Shown here in pieces: positions 1 to 6,787 of a DNA stretch of 23,966 bases (within the stretch, counting starts at the first letter, position 1; each line of letters starts with the position of its first letter). The stretch is from DASVBJ01 sp036375895. GTDB lineage: Bacteria > Actinomycetota > Actinomycetes > JACCUZ01. The notes beneath the pieces are model-generated. The model was not told the DNA's origin. It searched no databases and saw nothing but the letters and a program-made list of their open reading frames with translations. Made by a program: the position numbers and the translations under genes. The stretch spans positions 1 through 23,966 of the forward strand of contig DASVBJ010000045.1 in NCBI GenBank assembly GCA_036375895.1, in the 5' to 3' direction.

Positions 1-964
1 CCAGCTCGAGGTACTCCATCTGGAGCTGTACGGCGGTCAGCGTGCGGCCGTCCTGGAGCGTGACCAGGTGCTTGAGCGTGGGGTCGTGCGAGACGGCCCG
101 GAGCGTCTTGACCGGCTGGTCGACAGCCAGGTCCACCCCGATGAACCGCTCCTCGATCATCGCCAGCACCAGGGCGGTGGTGCCGACCTTGAGGTACGTC
201 GACACCTCGGCGAGGTTGGCGTCGCCGATGATGACGTGCAGCCGGCGGTACTTCTCGGGGTCGGCGTGCGGCTCGTCGCGGGTGTTGATGATCGGCCGCT
301 TGAGCGTCGTCTCCAGGCCGACCTCGACTTCGAAGAAGTCGGCCCGCTGGCTGATCTGGAAGCCGCTGCCCCGGCCGTCCGCGCCGATGCCGACCCGGCC
401 CGCCCCGCAGATGACCTGCCGGGTGACGAAGAACGGCGTCAGGTTCTTGACGATGTCCGCGAACGGCGTGGAGCGCCGCATGAGGTAGTTCTCGTGGGTG
501 CCGTAGGAGGCGCCCTTGTTGTCGGTGTTGTTCTTGTACAGGTTGATCGGCTGGGTGCCCGGCAGCTGCGCGGCCCGCCGGGCCGCCTCGGCCATGATCC
601 GCTCCCCCGCCTTGTCCCAGACGAGTGCGTCGCGCGGGTTGGTGCACTCCGGCGAGGAGTACTCGGGATGGGCGTGGTCGACGTAGAACCGCGCGCCGTT
701 GGTGAGGATCACGTTGGCGAGACCGATGTCCTCGTCGGTCAGCTGCGTCGGGTCGGCCACCTCCCGCGCCAGGTCGAAGCCGCGCGCGTCGCGCAGCGGG
801 CTCTCCTCCTCGAAGTCCCAGCGTGCCCTGCGGCTGCGCGCCGGCGACGGCTGGGAGTAGGCGTTGACGATCTGCGAGGAGATGAGCATCGCGTTGGCGC
901 CGGGGTTGCCGGGCACCGAGATGCCGTACTCGGTCTCGGTCCCCATCACGCGACGCACCGTCAT
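1..964 (-). CDS. dop: Dop, Pup deamidase/depupylase (3' end outside window)
   Basis: Dop deamidates the C-terminal glutamine of Pup and removes Pup from tagged proteins, so it acts with the proteasomal ATPase encoded at 2117-3886. The first 321 residues are visible and the C-terminal part lies beyond the window. The N-terminus has the glutamine-synthetase-like GTETEYGI motif (residues 8-15, ATP/Mg-binding Glu). The Dop-specific segment with RWDFEEESPLRDARGFD is at about residues 48-64. YVDHAHPEYSSPEC at about 94-107 carries the expected catalytic Asp96. Further on are YKNNTDNKGASYGTHENYLM, then GRVGIG and RPIINTRDEPHAD. The sequence fits Dop rather than the ligase PafA because of that N-terminal insert and the exact motif wording. 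The ATG start at 964 is chosen because a TACGCT box lies 7 nt upstream and no Shine-Dalgarno is present. In related genomes pup and the 20S subunit genes follow dop, which would be outside this window. Confidence 0.95.
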   Translation of the reverse strand, partial: MTVRRVMGTETEYGISVPGNPGANAMLISSQIVNAYSQPSPARSRRARWDFEEESPLRDARGFDLAREVADPTQLTDEDIGLANVILTNGARFYVDHAHPEYSSPECTNPRDALVWDKAGERIMAEAARRAAQLPGTQPINLYKNNTDNKGASYGTHENYLMRRSTPFADIVKNLTPFFVTRQVICGAGRVGIGADGRGSGFQISQRADFFEVEVGLETTLKRPIINTRDEPHADPEKYRRLHVIIGDANLAEVSTYLKVGTTALVLAMIEERFIGVDLAVDQPVKTLRAVSHDPTLKHLVTLQDGRTLTAVQLQMEYLEL

Positions 965-971
965 GCCCACG

Positions 972-977
972 AGCGTA
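972..977 (-). promoter_or_regulatory. -10 box for leaderless dop
   Basis: TACGCT on the minus strand, followed by 7 nt and then the dop ATG. No Shine-Dalgarno lies between. This fits transcription starting at the A of the start codon. Its upstream side faces the -10 box of the divergent VOC gene only 23 bp away. Confidence 0.55.
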
Positions 978-1000
978 CGTCGTGGGGAGCCGCGCCGTCC

Positions 1001-1006
1001 TAGGCT
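1001..1006 (+). promoter_or_regulatory. -10 box for leaderless VOC-NUDIX operon
   Basis: TAGGCT followed by 6 nt and the GTG start at 1013, with no Shine-Dalgarno in between. The -35 position expected for this promoter (about 978-983) abuts the dop -10 box, so the two divergent promoters share DNA. Confidence 0.55.
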
Positions 1007-1012
1007 GTCCGC

Positions 1013-1435
1013 GTGTCCACCGACCCCCGCCGGGCCAGGCGGCTGCGCGACCTGGTGATCGACTGCGCCCACCCCGCCGCCCTCGCCCGGTTCTGGGCGG
1101 CGGCCCTGCGCTGGCCCCCGCCGAGCTGGACCGGGGAGGACCTCGCCGCGCTCCGGGCGATGGGCGTCGAGGACCCCGAGGACGACCCCACGGTCTTCAT
1201 CGTGTCGGGCGACCCGGCGCTGCCGAGGCTGTGCTTCCAGCGGGTGCCGGAGGCCGCGGCGCCCAAGGTTGCCAAGAACCGGCTGCACGTCGACGTGAAC
1301 GTCGACTCGGAGCGCGAGGTGGAGGCCCTCCTGGCGCTGGGGGCCACGGTGGTCGAGCGCCACCCCCGCGACGACGGCGGCTGGGTGGTCCTGGCCGACC
1401 CCGAGGGCAACGAGTTCTGCGCGGTGCTGCACTGA
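1013..1435 (+). CDS. VOC-superfamily glyoxalase-like protein
   Basis: A small single-domain protein of 140 residues with the fold signature of the vicinal oxygen chelate (glyoxalase/bleomycin-resistance) superfamily. The first beta-alpha unit reads LVIDCAHPAALARFWAAAL (about residues 13-31). LHVDVNV near residue 92 and DPEGNEFCAV near residues 128-137 provide the His and Glu usually used as metal ligands. Members of this subgroup (Glyoxalase_6 type) are common in actinobacteria and their substrates are mostly unknown, so I give no reaction. The stop codon overlaps the ATG of the NUDIX gene by one base, so the two are translated as a pair. The pair sits between dop and the proteasomal ATPase on the opposite strand. 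The GTG start is placed by the TAGGCT box 6 nt before it. Confidence 0.85.
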   Translation: MSTDPRRARRLRDLVIDCAHPAALARFWAAALRWPPPSWTGEDLAALRAMGVEDPEDDPTVFIVSGDPALPRLCFQRVPEAAAPKVAKNRLHVDVNVDSEREVEALLALGATVVERHPRDDGGWVVLADPEGNEFCAVLH

Positions 1436-1956
1436 TGGCGGCCGAGGGCGTCACCGAGGAGCAGGTGGCCATCGTCGACCACACCGGCACGGTCGTCGGC
1501 TCGGCGCCGCGCTCGGTGATGCGCCGCGACAACCTGCCGCACGTGGTGGTCGCGGTGCTGCTGCGCGACTCGGCCGGACGGGTCTACGTCCACCGCCGCA
1601 CGGACACCAAGGACGTCTTCCCGGGCATGCACGACTGCTTCGCCGCCGGCTGCATGCTCTTCGGTGAGGAGCCGCGGGAGGCCGCGGCCCGTGAGCTGGC
1701 GGAAGAGCTCGGGGTGCGCGGGGTGCCGCTGCAGCCGTTGGTCGTGCAGTGGTACGACGACGCCGCGACCCGGCACGTCTGCCACGCGTTCACCGCGACG
1801 TACGACGGGCCGGTCACCCACCAGACCGAGGAGATCGCCTGGGGCGGCTGGATGACACCCGGCGAGCTGCGGGAACGTCTCGACGATGCGACCTGGCCGT
1901 TCGTGCCCGACGGCCGGGTGCTGGTGGACCGGCTGTTCACGCAGCTGCCCGACTGA
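1435..1956 (+). CDS. NUDIX hydrolase (YfcD/Idi-like)
   Basis: A 173-residue NUDIX hydrolase, expected to cleave a nucleoside-diphosphate-linked or isoprenoid diphosphate-type substrate with Mg2+. The NUDIX box is complete at about residues 72-94: G72, E78, then R86-E87-L88 and E90-E91 before G93. The N-terminal extension VAIVDHTGTVVGSAPRSVMRR and the block YVHRRTDTKDVFPG before the box resemble the YfcD/isopentenyl-diphosphate-isomerase-like branch. That resemblance does not fix the substrate. The start ATG overlaps the stop TGA of the VOC gene (TGATG), implying translational coupling. It converges on the ARC gene, with a GC-rich hairpin between them. Confidence 0.88.
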   Translation: MAAEGVTEEQVAIVDHTGTVVGSAPRSVMRRDNLPHVVVAVLLRDSAGRVYVHRRTDTKDVFPGMHDCFAAGCMLFGEEPREAAARELAEELGVRGVPLQPLVVQWYDDAATRHVCHAFTATYDGPVTHQTEEIAWGGWMTPGELRERLDDATWPFVPDGRVLVDRLFTQLPD

Positions 1957-1980
1957 CCGCTCGGGAGGGGCCCGCTTGGC

Positions 1981-2001
1981 GCCGGGCCACCGGGGCCCGG
2001 C
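1981..2001. terminator. Hairpin between convergent NUDIX and ARC genes
   Basis: An 8-bp perfect stem (1981-1988 with 1994-2001, GCCGGGCC arms) closes a 5-nt loop 25 bases after the NUDIX stop, in the 160-bp gap between two convergent genes. There is no T-tract on either side, which is usual for GC-rich actinobacterial terminators but leaves the call tentative. The rest of the gap up to 2116 shows no clear feature. Confidence 0.4.
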
Positions 2002-2116
2002 TGCGGGCAGCAGCCACAGACGCGCGGCAGCAGGCGGAACGGTCCGACAGCAGGCTCCTGCGCCTCGCGTCGCACCTCCGCCCGCCACGCGTGGTCGGCA
2101 GAGCGGGTGGGAGGGG

Positions 2117-3886
2117 CTACAGGTACTGGCCGGTGTTGGCGACGGTGTCGATGGAGCGGCCGGCCTCGGTGCCCTGCTTGCCCTGGATGAGCGTGCGGAT
2201 GTAGACGATCCGCTCGCCCTTCTTGCCCGAGATCCGGGCCCAGTCGTCCGGGTTGGTGGTGTTGGGCAGGTCCTCGTTCTCCTTGAACTCGTCGACGCAC
2301 GCCGCGAGCAGGTGGGAGATGCGCAGGCCCTTCTGGCCGAGGTCGAGGTAGTCCTTGATGGCCATCTTCTTGGCGCGGTCGACGATGTTCTGGATCATCG
2401 CGCCGGAGTTGAAGTCCTTGAAGTACAGGACCTCCTTGTCGCCGTTCGCGTAGGTGACCTCGAGGAACTTGTTCTCGTCGAGCTCGGAGTACATCCGCTC
2501 GACGGTCCGCTGGATCATCGCCGCGACCGTGGCGTCGCGGTTGTCGCCGTTCTCCTTGAGGTCGTCGGCGTGCAGCGGCAGCTCGGGCTTGATGTACTTC
2601 GAGAAGATGTCGCGGGCAGCCTCGGCGTCGGGGCGCTCGATCTTGATCTTCACGTCGAGCCGACCGGGCCGCAGGATGGCCGGGTCGATCATGTCCTCGC
2701 GGTTGGACGCGCCGAGGACCAGCACGTTCTCCAGGCCCTCGACGCCGTCGATCTCCGACAGCAGCTGCGGGACGATGGTGTTCTCGACGTCGGAGGACAC
2801 ACCCGACCCCCGGGTGCGGAACAGCGAGTCCATCTCGTCGAAGAACACGATGACCGGCGTGCCCTCGGAGGCCTTCTCCCGCGCCCGGGAGAAGACCAGC
2901 CGGATGTGCCGCTCGGTCTCGCCGACGTACTTGTTCAGGAGCTCGGGGCCCTTGATGTTCAGGAAGTACGAACGACCCTCGGGCTTGCCGGTCACCTCGG
3001 CGACCTTCTTGGCCAGCGAGTTGGCGACGGCCTTGGCGATCAGCGTCTTCCCGCACCCGGGTGGGCCGTAGAGCAGGACCCCCTTCGGCGGGCGGAGCTG
3101 GTGCTCCAGGAAGAGGTCGGGGTGCAGGTACGGCAGCTCCACCGCGTCGCGGATCTGCTCGATCTGGCCGGCGAGGCCGCCGATCAGCGTGTAGTCGATG
3201 TCGGGGACCTCTTCGAGGACGAGCTCCTCGACCTCCGACTTGGGCACGCGCTCGTAGACGTAGCCGGACCGCGGCTCGAGCAGCAGCGACTCGCCGACGC
3301 GCAGGTGCTCGTCGCGCAGCGGCTCGGCGAGGCGGACGACCTTCTCCTCGTCGGTGTGGCCGACGACCAGGGCGCGCTCGCGGTCGGCGAGGATCTCCTT
3401 GAGCATGACGACCTCGCCGACGCTCTCGAAGTGCAGCGCCGCGACGACGTTCATCGCCTCGTTGAGCATGACCTCCTGGCCCCGCTGCAGGTCGGCGAGG
3501 TCGATGCTCGGGCTGACGGCCACGCGCAGCTTGCGCCCGCCGGTGAAGATGTCGACGGTGTCGTCGTCGTTGCGGGAGATGAAGACGCCGAACCCGGCCG
3601 GCGGCTGGGCGAGCCGGTCGACCTCCTCCTTGAGGGCGACGATCTGGTCGCGGGCCTCGCGAAGGGTGCTGGCGAGCCGCTCGTTCTGCGTGGTCACCGA
3701 GGAGAGGTTGGTCTGCAGGTCGGAGATGCGCTCCTCCAGCAGCCGGACCTGCCGCGGGGACTCGGTGAGCTTGCGGCGGAGCAGCTCGACCTCCTCCTGG
3801 AGGGCGCTGACCTGCTGCGTCAGGTCCTTCTGGTTCCGCGGCACGCCTGAACGCGCCTCGTCGCCTGGTCGGTCCGTAGCAGGCAC
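2117..3886 (-). CDS. arc: Proteasomal AAA ATPase ARC/Mpa
   Basis: The ring-shaped ATPase that captures pupylated proteins, unfolds them and feeds them into the 20S proteasome. It has 589 residues, the normal family length. Order of parts: a heptad-rich coiled coil at about 20-92 that binds Pup; two OB domains at about 97-225; and the AAA module with Walker A GPPGCGKT (274-281), pore-loop region KYVGETERH (319-327), Walker B VIVFFDEMD (345-353) and the arginine-finger segment LRPGRLD (405-411). It ends in GQYL, the C-terminal motif whose penultimate tyrosine docks into and opens the proteasome gate. The GTG start at 3886 has a perfect GGAGGTGA Shine-Dalgarno 6 nt upstream, unlike most neighbours. 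The dop gene is separated from it by two plus-strand genes. Confidence 0.97.
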   Translation of the reverse strand: MPATDRPGDEARSGVPRNQKDLTQQVSALQEEVELLRRKLTESPRQVRLLEERISDLQTNLSSVTTQNERLASTLREARDQIVALKEEVDRLAQPPAGFGVFISRNDDDTVDIFTGGRKLRVAVSPSIDLADLQRGQEVMLNEAMNVVAALHFESVGEVVMLKEILADRERALVVGHTDEEKVVRLAEPLRDEHLRVGESLLLEPRSGYVYERVPKSEVEELVLEEVPDIDYTLIGGLAGQIEQIRDAVELPYLHPDLFLEHQLRPPKGVLLYGPPGCGKTLIAKAVANSLAKKVAEVTGKPEGRSYFLNIKGPELLNKYVGETERHIRLVFSRAREKASEGTPVIVFFDEMDSLFRTRGSGVSSDVENTIVPQLLSEIDGVEGLENVLVLGASNREDMIDPAILRPGRLDVKIKIERPDAEAARDIFSKYIKPELPLHADDLKENGDNRDATVAAMIQRTVERMYSELDENKFLEVTYANGDKEVLYFKDFNSGAMIQNIVDRAKKMAIKDYLDLGQKGLRISHLLAACVDEFKENEDLPNTTNPDDWARISGKKGERIVYIRTLIQGKQGTEAGRSIDTVANTGQYL

Positions 3887-3892
3887 GGGGTC

Positions 3893-3900
3893 TCACCTCC
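3893..3900 (-). promoter_or_regulatory. Strong Shine-Dalgarno of arc
   Basis: GGAGGTGA on the minus strand, fully complementary to the 16S 3' end, 6 nt before the GTG codon at 3886. It decides the start of arc against upstream in-frame alternatives and contrasts with the leaderless neighbours. Confidence 0.8.
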
Positions 3901-3935
3901 CGGAGGGATGCTCCTGGTCGAGAGCCTTCCCCCAG

Positions 3936-3963
3936 ACACTACCTTCGGCACGTCCGGTTGGAA
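3936..3963 (-). promoter_or_regulatory. Putative arc promoter
   Basis: On the minus strand TTCCAA (3958-3963) and TAGTGT (3936-3941) are separated by 16 nt. They sit inside a relatively AT-richer patch between the membrane-protein stop and arc. A transcript starting just downstream would carry a leader of roughly 40 nt including the Shine-Dalgarno. Confidence 0.4.
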
Positions 3964-3987
3964 CCTGCAACTTCGCGTGTCGCGCAA

Positions 3988-4653
3988 CTACTGCGTCGAC
4001 TGCCTGCGGAACGTGCTGCCGTCCCACCGCCAGGTCGCCGCGAACCGCTCGTCCGGGCAGCACCGCGGCACCTGCGTCGAGGAGTACGTCGTGCCGGCCG
4101 CCGTGACCACACCGTCCTCGACGTCCACCCCGGTCAGCAGGATGTCGTCCTCGGGGCGCAGCAGCGTGCCGAGCAGTCGCACGTCGCCCAGCCGCCCGGC
4201 GTACACGTACAGACCGGTGGGCGGGCTGCCGGCGCCCGCGTCGCAGCGCACGGCCACGACGGCCTCGGCCGGCGCCCGCCCGTCGACGTCCCCCAGCGTC
4301 ACGCCGTCGACCTTCTCCCCCGTCCCCTCGCAGGTCAGGGGGTAGTCCAGGGCCGACCAGTCCACCCGGTCCAGCGACCCTCCGCGGCCTGGGCTGCCCT
4401 CGATCGGGACGCCCCCCGGCCCGGTCGTGGCGGACCCGCCCCGGTCCGGGGTCGGACCGTCGGTGTCCGGCCCGGTCTGGGGCGAGCGCAGGGCGCTGGT
4501 GCCCGGCGACCGCTGGGGAGCCGACCGGCCCGAGCCGAGCCCGACCCACACCCCGAGAGCGACCAGCGCGCCCACCACGACGGCGACGGCCACCAGCCCT
4601 GCTCGCCGCTGGCCGGCATCGCCCGGTGGGCGCGTGGGGGTCGGGCCGGTCAC
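3988..4653 (-). CDS. Single-pass membrane-anchored hypothetical protein
   Basis: A 221-residue protein that I do not recognise as a named family. Residues 19-40 form one hydrophobic helix after a short Pro/Arg-rich N-terminus, followed by a low-complexity Pro/Gly/Ser/Thr linker to about 105. A compact C-terminal domain follows, so topology is probably N-in, C-out. The domain contains GDVDGRAPAEAVVAV, reminiscent of the acidic calcium-type loop of FG-GAP/VCBS repeats. It also has three to four cysteines (one near residue 116, one near 146, a CC pair near 203) that could form disulfides outside the cell. The GTG start at 4653 overlaps the trmI stop as GTGA, so translation is coupled to trmI. 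From memory, M. tuberculosis has a lipoprotein-type gene (Rv2116) in the equivalent place, but this protein has no lipobox cysteine. Confidence 0.75.
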   Translation of the reverse strand: MTGPTPTRPPGDAGQRRAGLVAVAVVVGALVALGVWVGLGSGRSAPQRSPGTSALRSPQTGPDTDGPTPDRGGSATTGPGGVPIEGSPGRGGSLDRVDWSALDYPLTCEGTGEKVDGVTLGDVDGRAPAEAVVAVRCDAGAGSPPTGLYVYAGRLGDVRLLGTLLRPEDDILLTGVDVEDGVVTAAGTTYSSTQVPRCCPDERFAATWRWDGSTFRRQSTQ

Positions 4654-5537
4654 GTCGCGGCGTCCTCCCCGTATGCCCCCTTGGCGGGGCGTCGGCGCCG
4701 CAGCGGCGGGGTCACGCCCTCGGCCAGCCGACGTGACGTGATCAGGAAGCCGGTGTGCCCGACCATGCGGTGCTCCGGTCGCACGGCGAGGCCCTCGAGG
4801 TGCCAGCCGCGGACCAGCGACTCCCAGGCGTGCGGCTCGGTGAACGTCCCGTGCTCGCGCAGCGCCTCGGCGGTGCGGGAGAGCTGGGTGGCCGTCGCCA
4901 CGTAGGCGATCACCACCCCTCCGGGCGCGAGCGCACGCGACACCGCGTCCAGGCAGTCCCAAGGGGCGAGCATGTCCAGGACGACCCGGTCGACGTCGGT
5001 CTCGTCCAGCGCCTCGGCCAGGTCGCCCACGGTGAGCCGCCAGGCGGGGTGCGGTCCGCCGAAGAAGGTCTCCACGTTGGCCCGGGCGATCTCGGCGAAG
5101 TCGGCGCGGCGCTCGTACGACGAGACCAGACCCGCGTCACCCACCGCCCGCAACAGCGACATCGTCAGGGCGCCGGAGCCGACGCCGGCCTCGACGACCC
5201 GCGCCCCGGGGAAGATGTCCGCCATGTGGACGACCTGCCCGGCGTCCTTGGGGTAGACGACCGCGGCTCCCCGCGGCATGGACAGGACGTAGTCGGCGAG
5301 CAGGGGGCGGAAGGCGAGGTAGGTCACCCCGCCGGTGGTCGTCACGACCGATCCCTCCGGCTGCCCGATGAGTGCGTCGTGGGGCAGCGAGCCCTTGTGC
5401 GTGTGGAAGTCCTTGCCCTCGGCCAGCGTGATCGTGTGCATCCGCCCCTTGGGGTCGGTGAGCTGCACCCGGTCACCCACCTGGAAGGGCCCGCGGCGGT
5501 GCGCGGCCCCTGTGGGGCCGTCGGTGGGAGCGGACAT
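4650..5537 (-). CDS. trmI: tRNA (adenine-58-N1)-methyltransferase TrmI
   Basis: Methylates N1 of adenine 58 in the T-loop of tRNA with S-adenosylmethionine, stabilising the tRNA fold. The 295-residue protein matches the family length. An N-terminal beta-barrel carries GDRVQLTDPKGRMHTITL (21-38) and GKDFHTHKGSLPHDALIG (41-58). The Rossmann part has SAM motif I EAGVGSGALT (116-125), the acidic VSSYERR motif and VVLDMLAPWD (185-194), the catalytic-site motif of this family. It lies downstream of the M50 protease gene with a 32-nt gap holding its own TAGACT box, and its TGA overlaps the GTG of the membrane protein gene. It is the counterpart of Rv2118c by sequence and position. Confidence 0.96.
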   Translation of the reverse strand: MSAPTDGPTGAAHRRGPFQVGDRVQLTDPKGRMHTITLAEGKDFHTHKGSLPHDALIGQPEGSVVTTTGGVTYLAFRPLLADYVLSMPRGAAVVYPKDAGQVVHMADIFPGARVVEAGVGSGALTMSLLRAVGDAGLVSSYERRADFAEIARANVETFFGGPHPAWRLTVGDLAEALDETDVDRVVLDMLAPWDCLDAVSRALAPGGVVIAYVATATQLSRTAEALREHGTFTEPHAWESLVRGWHLEGLAVRPEHRMVGHTGFLITSRRLAEGVTPPLRRRRPAKGAYGEDAAT

Positions 5538-5545
5538 GGTGCGCG

Positions 5546-5551
5546 AGTCTA
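5546..5551 (-). promoter_or_regulatory. -10 box for leaderless trmI
   Basis: TAGACT on the minus strand, 8 nt before the trmI ATG, with no Shine-Dalgarno. It lies in the 32-nt gap after the M50 protease stop, so trmI probably has its own promoter in addition to any read-through. Confidence 0.5.
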
Positions 5552-5569
5552 GGGGCGGGTCTTCCGGTC

Positions 5570-6718
5570 TCACACCTCGGCCACCGCGCGCTCGACGTCC
5601 GCCGCTGACAGCACGCCGTACACCTCGCCGGTCGGCTCCACGACGAGGTACTCCGTCGAGGGCAGCCGGGTGAGTGCGGCCACCAGATCCTCCCCGGACA
5701 GGTCGGCGGCGACCACGAGCTCGGGCTGCAGCCGCCGCGCCAGGTCGCCCACGGGGACCCACGGCCGACGGCTCTCCGGTGTGGCGACCACCGCCGCCTC
5801 GTTGACGATGGCGATCGGCTGCCCGTCGCCGCCCACCACGACCAGCCCCCGTGCCCCGGCCGCCTGGGCGCGCCGCAGCGCCTCGGCCAGCGGCAGGTCC
5901 GCTGTGACGGGGATGGCACGGCGGGTCAGGCGGCGCGCGGACAGGCCCGGGATGCGTTGCTGGACCTGGGCGATCTGCAGCGACTGGCTCGCGCCCACCC
6001 AGATGAAGGAGGCGAGCAGGCCGCCCCAGATCAGGTCGACGAGGTCCGGCTGGCGGCCGGACGCCAGGGCCAGCAGCGCGGGCACGAACAGCACGAGCAC
6101 GGCGATGCCGCGGCCCATCCAGGCGGCGGCGATCGTGCCGGTCTGCCTGCGGCCGGTCGCCTTCCAGACCGCCGCCTGCAGCACCCGGCCGCCGTCGAGC
6201 GGCAGCCCGGGCAGCAGGTTGAAGACGCCGACCAGGAAGTTGCTGATCATGAGAGCGTCGGCCAGCAGCCGGCCGACGGTGTGCTGCTCCAGCGCCGCGG
6301 CCACCGCGAAGCCGAGGCCGCCGAGCGCCAGGGACACGAGCGGCCCGGCGGCAGCGATGGTCGCCTCCCGGCCGGGCGTGGGCGACGGCTTCTCGATCTC
6401 CGACACGCCGCCGAGGAGGTAGAGGCTGATCCGGCGCACCGGGATGCCGAAGCGCAGCGCGGCGACGGTGTGGCTGAGCTCGTGCACGAGCACCGACAGG
6501 TAGAGCAGCAGCGCGAACGCCAGCGACACGGCGTACTGCCACTGCCCGACGCCCGGCACCTCGGACTCGACGGTCGGCGCGAAGCCCCAGGTGATCAGCG
6601 CGGCGATGAGGAACCAGGTCGGGGTGACGTAGATCGGCACGCCGAACAGCCGCCCGATCCGGACGCCGCCCGGCTCGTCGGCGGACGCGTCGGGTCGGGG
6701 GGCGGGCTGCTCGTCCAC
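5570..6718 (-). CDS. M50 site-2-type membrane metalloprotease with CBS domains
   Basis: An intramembrane zinc protease of the M50B (SpoIVFB/site-2) type, 382 residues. Several transmembrane segments span about 28-230. The first catalytic motif is HELSH at 79-83 and the second is NLLPGLPLDGGRVL at 167-180, with Asp175 as third zinc ligand. A pair of CBS domains follows at about 235-380, which in this subgroup is thought to sense adenine nucleotides and control the protease. There is no PDZ domain, so it is not Rip1/RseP proper. Its substrate cannot be read from the sequence. The gene precedes trmI and the proteasomal ATPase on the same strand, so it may belong to a loose protein-quality-control cluster. 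The GTG start is fixed by a TAGCAT box 6 nt upstream. Confidence 0.93.
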   Translation of the reverse strand: MDEQPAPRPDASADEPGGVRIGRLFGVPIYVTPTWFLIAALITWGFAPTVESEVPGVGQWQYAVSLAFALLLYLSVLVHELSHTVAALRFGIPVRRISLYLLGGVSEIEKPSPTPGREATIAAAGPLVSLALGGLGFAVAAALEQHTVGRLLADALMISNFLVGVFNLLPGLPLDGGRVLQAAVWKATGRRQTGTIAAAWMGRGIAVLVLFVPALLALASGRQPDLVDLIWGGLLASFIWVGASQSLQIAQVQQRIPGLSARRLTRRAIPVTADLPLAEALRRAQAAGARGLVVVGGDGQPIAIVNEAAVVATPESRRPWVPVGDLARRLQPELVVAADLSGEDLVAALTRLPSTEYLVVEPTGEVYGVLSAADVERAVAEV

Positions 6719-6724
6719 ACCCTG

Positions 6725-6730
6725 ATGCTA
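6725..6730 (-). promoter_or_regulatory. -10 box for leaderless M50 protease gene
   Basis: TAGCAT on the minus strand, 6 nt before the GTG start at 6718, no Shine-Dalgarno. It is back to back with the promoter of the RecB-like gene, 44 bp away. Confidence 0.55.
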
Positions 6731-6774
6731 GGTGTCCCGTCGGTGCGTCGCCGGAAACGGTCGGACCCCGCCCG

Positions 6775-6780
6775 TAGAGT
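6775..6780 (+). promoter_or_regulatory. -10 box for leaderless RecB-like gene
   Basis: TAGAGT followed by 7 nt and the ATG at 6788, with no Shine-Dalgarno. A GGAAAC element lies 16 nt upstream of the box (6753-6758). Confidence 0.55.
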
Positions 6781-6787
6781 CACCCGC

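Noticed and set aside
1584..3896. Long open frames overlapping arc (770 codons on the same strand in another frame, 654 codons on the opposite strand at 1886-3850)
   Set aside because: ARC is complete with Walker motifs and a Shine-Dalgarno. The other frames are Arg/Pro/Ala/Gly-rich shadows without motifs.
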